Shown: positions 60,673 to 64,000 of the stretch, one piece after another | Layout of the letters: each line of letters begins with the position of its first letter | Numbering within the stretch: position 1 is the first letter of the stretch | Source of the DNA: Membranipora membranacea | Taxonomy: Eukaryota; Bryozoa; Gymnolaemata; Cheilostomatida; Membraniporidae | DNA: 64,000 bases | Assembly (NCBI GenBank): GCA_914767715.1 | Contig: OU612066.1 | Coordinates: forward strand, 25,890,283 to 25,954,282 | Direction of reading: 5' to 3' | The notes under the pieces: generated by a model | Seen by the model: the letters and a program-made list of their open reading frames with translations, nothing else | What the model was told of the DNA's origin: nothing | Databases searched by the model: none | Position numbers and translations under genes: made by a program

Positions 60673-61655
60673 ATGAGCCTACAGCCTGCTACCTCGTCTT
60701 CACAAGATGATAATCTGGCTGCCTCATCTTCACAAGATGATAATCTTGCTGCCTCATCTTCACAGGATGAAAATCCTGCTGCTACCACTTCACAAGATGA
60801 TAAGGTAAGAAACAGCCCAGTGGTGGCTCTCATGTATGCATTGTCATATTTCGGTCTTTATTGGATTGAATTTTTTGGCATAATTTCTGCTTGTCCCATC
60901 CATCTAAGAGGGCAGGCTTCCTTAATTTTTTAGATAAAAATCAATTAAATATTGTCACATAATAATACTCACATCCTTCTATACATGCACATAAATTTAA
61001 GGCTATAGACATAGTAAATAATAATCGATGGGTGTGATAAAATTTGAATGTAAGAAAAAAAAGGTGGAACGATAGTGATGGGGCGGGGGGGGGGGGCTGG
61101 AGGGACACTATTTGAGATGATAATTCTGATTTACTCCCGAAATATCTAACTCAGAACTGGCACAGCAGTCAAAAAGTGTGAGTAGACTTAATCGGTGATC
61201 TCGCAAATCTTTCTTGGCCATGCTGACGCTGCTATGAAATTGATTTTACAACTTCCGTTTATTATATCAAAAGCTGTAGTTTAATGATAATTATTTGTAT
61301 ATGTTATCATTTGTGATGCTTTTAAAAAAAGTCATCTAGAAACTGGTGTGCTGCCTACGGCTGTGGAAATAACCCGGCAGGAAATCCTGATTTAAGCTTC
61401 CACGCCTTCCCCAGAAATAACGAGGAGAGACTAAAGGTATGGGTTTCGGCCGTTAAATGCAAGAACTGGACTCCATCCAAATATGCTGTTCTATGTAGCG
61501 AACATTTGAAACGAGATACATTTAGAAGGCCTCCTGGTGTGGGTGGGAGAGCTTTGCTAAAAAAGGATGCTATCCCAACAATTTTCCAATCCTTCCAACA
61601 CTATCTACAAACCCCTAATAATGAAGAGATATACGCTGGTCAGAATACACCATGA
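60673..61655 (+). CDS. THAP-domain protein carried by the transposon (151 aa)
   Basis: Exon 1 (60673-60804) encodes MSLQPAT followed by repeats of the SSQDDNLAA type, from a 30-bp minisatellite. Exon 2 (61332-61655) is in phase 0 and gives a complete THAP C2CH zinc finger: CAAYGC (C-x4-C), DLSFHAFPRN, KVWVSAVKCKNW, PSKYAVLCSEH (C-x2-H), DTFRR and the closing DAIPTIF box. THAP domains bind specific DNA, and in P transposase this domain contacts the element ends. Here no catalytic region follows: the frame stops 21 residues after the box. The protein could act as an end-binding regulator or repressor, or be a decayed transposase N-terminus. The splice acceptor is weak (TTTTAAAAAAAG), so the join is less sure than the THAP exon. 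Confidence 0.75.
60685..60800. repeat. 30-bp minisatellite in THAP gene exon 1
   Basis: About four units of CTGCYTCATCTTCACARGAT-GATAATC, all in frame. A related single unit lies upstream at about 60544-60565. Confidence 0.85.
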
Positions 61656-61716
61656 AACAACCAAACTCGCAGCAAACACTGACAATAAGCGCGCCAAACT
61701 GAGCAGGCTTATTGTG

Positions 61717-62233
61717 TTCAGTCATATCTAATTTTCAGCGATCGCTGATAGTGATAGTGTCTCATTCGGAAATTTTGCAGCAATCACCGATAGTGGTAGT
61801 ATTCTAGTCTTTGACCCATCCGCAAAATTCAGTATAATCCCACAGTATATTTTTTTTTGTTAAGTACTGTAAAAAGTGGTTAGCTTACATTCCTCTACTA
61901 ATTTGATTAATTTTAAGGTATACTGCAACCAGTCATATCTAACTTTGCAATGCTGGCTGATAGTGGTAGTGTTTTTAATTTTTGTCGTGCCCACAACAAT
62001 TAGTATAACTCAACAGTATATATTCATATTTTTTACAAAGTAGTGATAAGAAGTGGCTAGCTTCATGGCTGTATTTGTGTCGATAAGCTTTAGCTTATGC
62101 TGTAATCAGTCACATCGAATATGGCAGCAATCGCTGATAGTGGTAGCCGTTAGCCGTGGTCGTGCCCTCAGAAATTAGTATAATCCCGCAGTAACAGCCC
62201 TCTTTTTTTGTCATGTAGTGATAGAATTGGTTA
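61717..62233. repeat. Three degenerate tandem repeats of 170-215 bp inside the transposon
   Basis: Units begin at about 61720, 61932 and 62106 with CAGTCATATC, followed by an ATCGCTGATAGTGGTAG-like core, then AATTAGTATAAT.CC.CAGTA and a ...AGTGGTTAG.. segment. The third unit runs into the right inverted arm. Confidence 0.75.
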
Positions 62234-63016
62234 AGTACATGGCTGTACTTGTTTTGATAATTTTTATCTCATAAATTAAAACAGATCTAATATAATTTGG
62301 CTGGTATTATACCCTGCATGTATTGATTTACTATATTATTTCATTGATGAGAGATTACCAAAGACTTTATATATATATATATATATATATGTCATGTACC
62401 CTAGCTTCATCATACATACATAACTGGAGTTGGCATACTCAATTTACAGCACAGATCTATTCTTCCTCATGAAGCGACAATAAAATTTGAAGTAAAATCT
62501 TTTAACAAGGAGTCCAAGCTGAGAAGTTTGTTCTTAGTCATGACTAGGAATATTTATGCAAAAATCTATGATGATGTGATGGTGCTTTGATCTGGCCAAT
62601 CCAACAAGATATTTGTGATACTGTGTTGTGGGTATTCTGTGCATTTGAATAGTAGTGGTAGAAGTGTTAACAGTAGACGGCTGTATTTGTTTCAATATTT
62701 ATTGACTAATTATTGTAACTTATCAGGTCTGTTCTCGCTTTGGATTCGCCTAAGGAGTCAATTTTTTATACCATCTCGTGCGGAAAGGTCTTTTACATAA
62801 ACTCACAAATTTTCTCTGTGTTTAAATAATTAGGGGCCGGACAAGGGCCAATATCATGCCCGGCGTCCCTCGATTTTTCACATTATTTCATTGAATGGTA
62901 TATAGTAAACTATGGCTCACAGCACAAACTAATTACGTCATGTCGTGCTATTTAAGTGGGACAGTATTGAATGCTATTGGCCTGTCTAGGTAGTATATTA
63001 AGTCTATGGGAGGGAA

Positions 63017-63474
63017 TAATAACACACATTTTTGCTAACCCCACCACTTGTGACTCATCTATTTTGTGATACCTGTTCTACGGTTATAACCTTTTTCTTT
63101 GAAGAGAGCAAATAATAAGAGTTCGAGTTGGCAGATACCAAACAAAGTTCATACCCAAGGAGAAAGAACTGGCTAGGAGTAGTTGGTGGGGGTTTGGATA
63201 AAGCCAGAAAAAGACTGCAGTTACAGATTTCTCTCTCAATTCACTGAAAACGATGAATCCAACTTGAATTTTCTGTAGTTTAAAATTTAAAATAAAGCTG
63301 AGACTAAACCTCAAATTGAACTGTGTTGTTGTTCATGTGAGAGAATGCCTTGGATTTTAGATCCCATAATTATGTTTATCACTCTGGTGAATTTGATTAT
63401 TTAAAGTTATTATTCGCAGAGCTGTTTTCTACCGTAGCCCATTACTGCCATGCCATGCTTTGGAAGACTAGGAA
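63017..63474. other. Flank of the transposon, no gene recognised
   Basis: No exon or repeat could be supported here. Confidence 0.4.
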
Positions 63475-63815
63475 GCAGGCGCCTAGAAATAAACGATGTT
63501 CCTTATATAATCGAGCTGCTACCTAAAAAACAAAATAGACTTGGTAAAATAAATTAGCATGTGGCTGCCAAAAATATAATGTGTTTCTTAAATTACCGAG
63601 CAGCTGCCTAAAAACAACAAATACCTTGAAAACTTTCAATGTAGCTTCCTACAAGTAAATGATGGTTCCAAAAATTATCTACCCATTACCTAATAAATCA
63701 CAGAGGCTTGCCTAGCAATAAACCATGGTCGTTATAATTCCCACACCATCGTCTCACTACAATCACATTAATGTTCCCTACAAAAGTTGAATGCTTGTCT
63801 AAAAATATACAGGCA
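63475..63815. repeat. Irregular GCTGCCTAAAAATAAA repeats
   Basis: About seven loose copies of G-C-T-x-C-C-T-A-x-A-A-A-T-A-A followed by ATGRTTCC, at about 63480, 63516, 63563, 63602, 63646, 63706 and 63797, spaced 35-90 bp. Confidence 0.5.
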
Positions 63816-63884
63816 TTATTAATAGTACACGCTTGTTGGAGTTTATAGACAAAACTGACCTGTCATAGATGACTACTGTAAAGC

Positions 63885-64000
63885 AAAGCATCTGATATGA
63901 AAGTATTCTTGTGCAGAATAAATTCCTCATCAAAGGAATATTTTGGACCAACTCCTTGTCTGGACCGAGTGATAATTAAATCTGGATTCTATTTTAGAGA
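63885..64000. repeat. Dispersed repeat, inverse of 58105-58200
   Basis: Contains the inverse of CCAAAATATTCCTTTGATGAGG and of CTCGGTCC. Runs off the window end, so its full extent is unknown. Confidence 0.7.

Larger units (their letters stand above)
59689..63008 (+). mobile_element. P-superfamily-like DNA transposon, non-autonomous, with long inverted arms and THAP gene
   Basis: A 3320-bp element flanked by an exact 8-bp duplication GGAGGGAA (59681-59688 and 63009-63016). Termini are CATAGACTTAATATACT and its inverse. Long inverted arms run 59689-60445 and 62234-63008 (about 760 bp each, clearly homologous with small indels). The 8-bp duplication, CA...TG ends and THAP DNA-binding domain are features of the P superfamily. 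The interior carries only a two-exon 151-codon THAP gene and no recognisable RNase-H-like catalytic domain, so it should need a transposase in trans. (TA)n runs at about 60282-60310 and 62367-62391 sit at mirrored places in the arms. Confidence 0.9.

Noticed and set aside
60685-60800. CRISPR-like array
   Set aside because: Directly abutting 30-bp units without spacers, in frame within a coding exon; it is a minisatellite in a eukaryotic transposon.

Overview
This is a eukaryotic (invertebrate animal) window. It is AT-rich, its genes are split by GT-AG and some GC-AG introns, and it is crowded with decayed transposable elements. Recognisable families are mitochondrial ATP synthase subunit d, a tandem array of CD225/dispanin small membrane proteins, an insect-type arylalkylamine N-acetyltransferase-like gene and a peritrophin-like chitin-binding secreted protein. 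Together they suggest a non-vertebrate metazoan, probably marine. The sequence does not fix the phylum. Exon models were built by hand from splice motifs, phase continuity and agreement between paralogues. Identity percentages were not computed.

Layout. (1) 94-5766, minus strand: a four-exon gene for a 169-residue secreted Cys-rich protein with a chitin-binding type-2-like module; its first intron and surroundings hold a reverse-transcriptase relic, a hairpin and a 192-bp tandem duplication. (2) 8494-42037, minus strand: six tandem copies of one four-exon gene (tiny first coding exon, Pro/Gln/Tyr-rich exon 2, CD225 exon 3, second-membrane-helix exon 4). Copies 1, 2, 4 and 6 have open frames of 215, 189, 149 and 162 residues. 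Copies 3 and 5 are pseudogenes; copy 5 has also lost exon 4, next to a retrotransposon. A 10-kb gap between copies 2 and 3 holds two 5S-rRNA-like relics, a tRNA-derived SINE and a hAT-type miniature element. (3) 42426-45836, plus strand: ATP synthase subunit d in five exons, divergent from CD225 copy 6, with 388 bp between the two start codons. (4) 49359-50775, plus: an AANAT-like GNAT gene that is frameshifted and has a weak acetyl-CoA motif. (5) 51.8-64 kb: transposon-derived sequence, including a partial second copy of the ATP synthase d 3' end, retroelement relics, arrays of a TTGGCAAAATG repeat and a 3.3-kb P-superfamily-like element (59689-63008) with about 760-bp inverted arms, an exact 8-bp target duplication and a two-exon THAP zinc-finger gene.

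The most striking structures are the THAP-bearing long-inverted-repeat element; two copies of an undescribed-looking 636-bp element, each flanked by TTAA, one of which interrupts a retrotransposon frame at a reconstructable site; a 477-bp near-perfect fold-back inside intron 1 of CD225 copy 6; and the birth-and-death pattern of the CD225 array.
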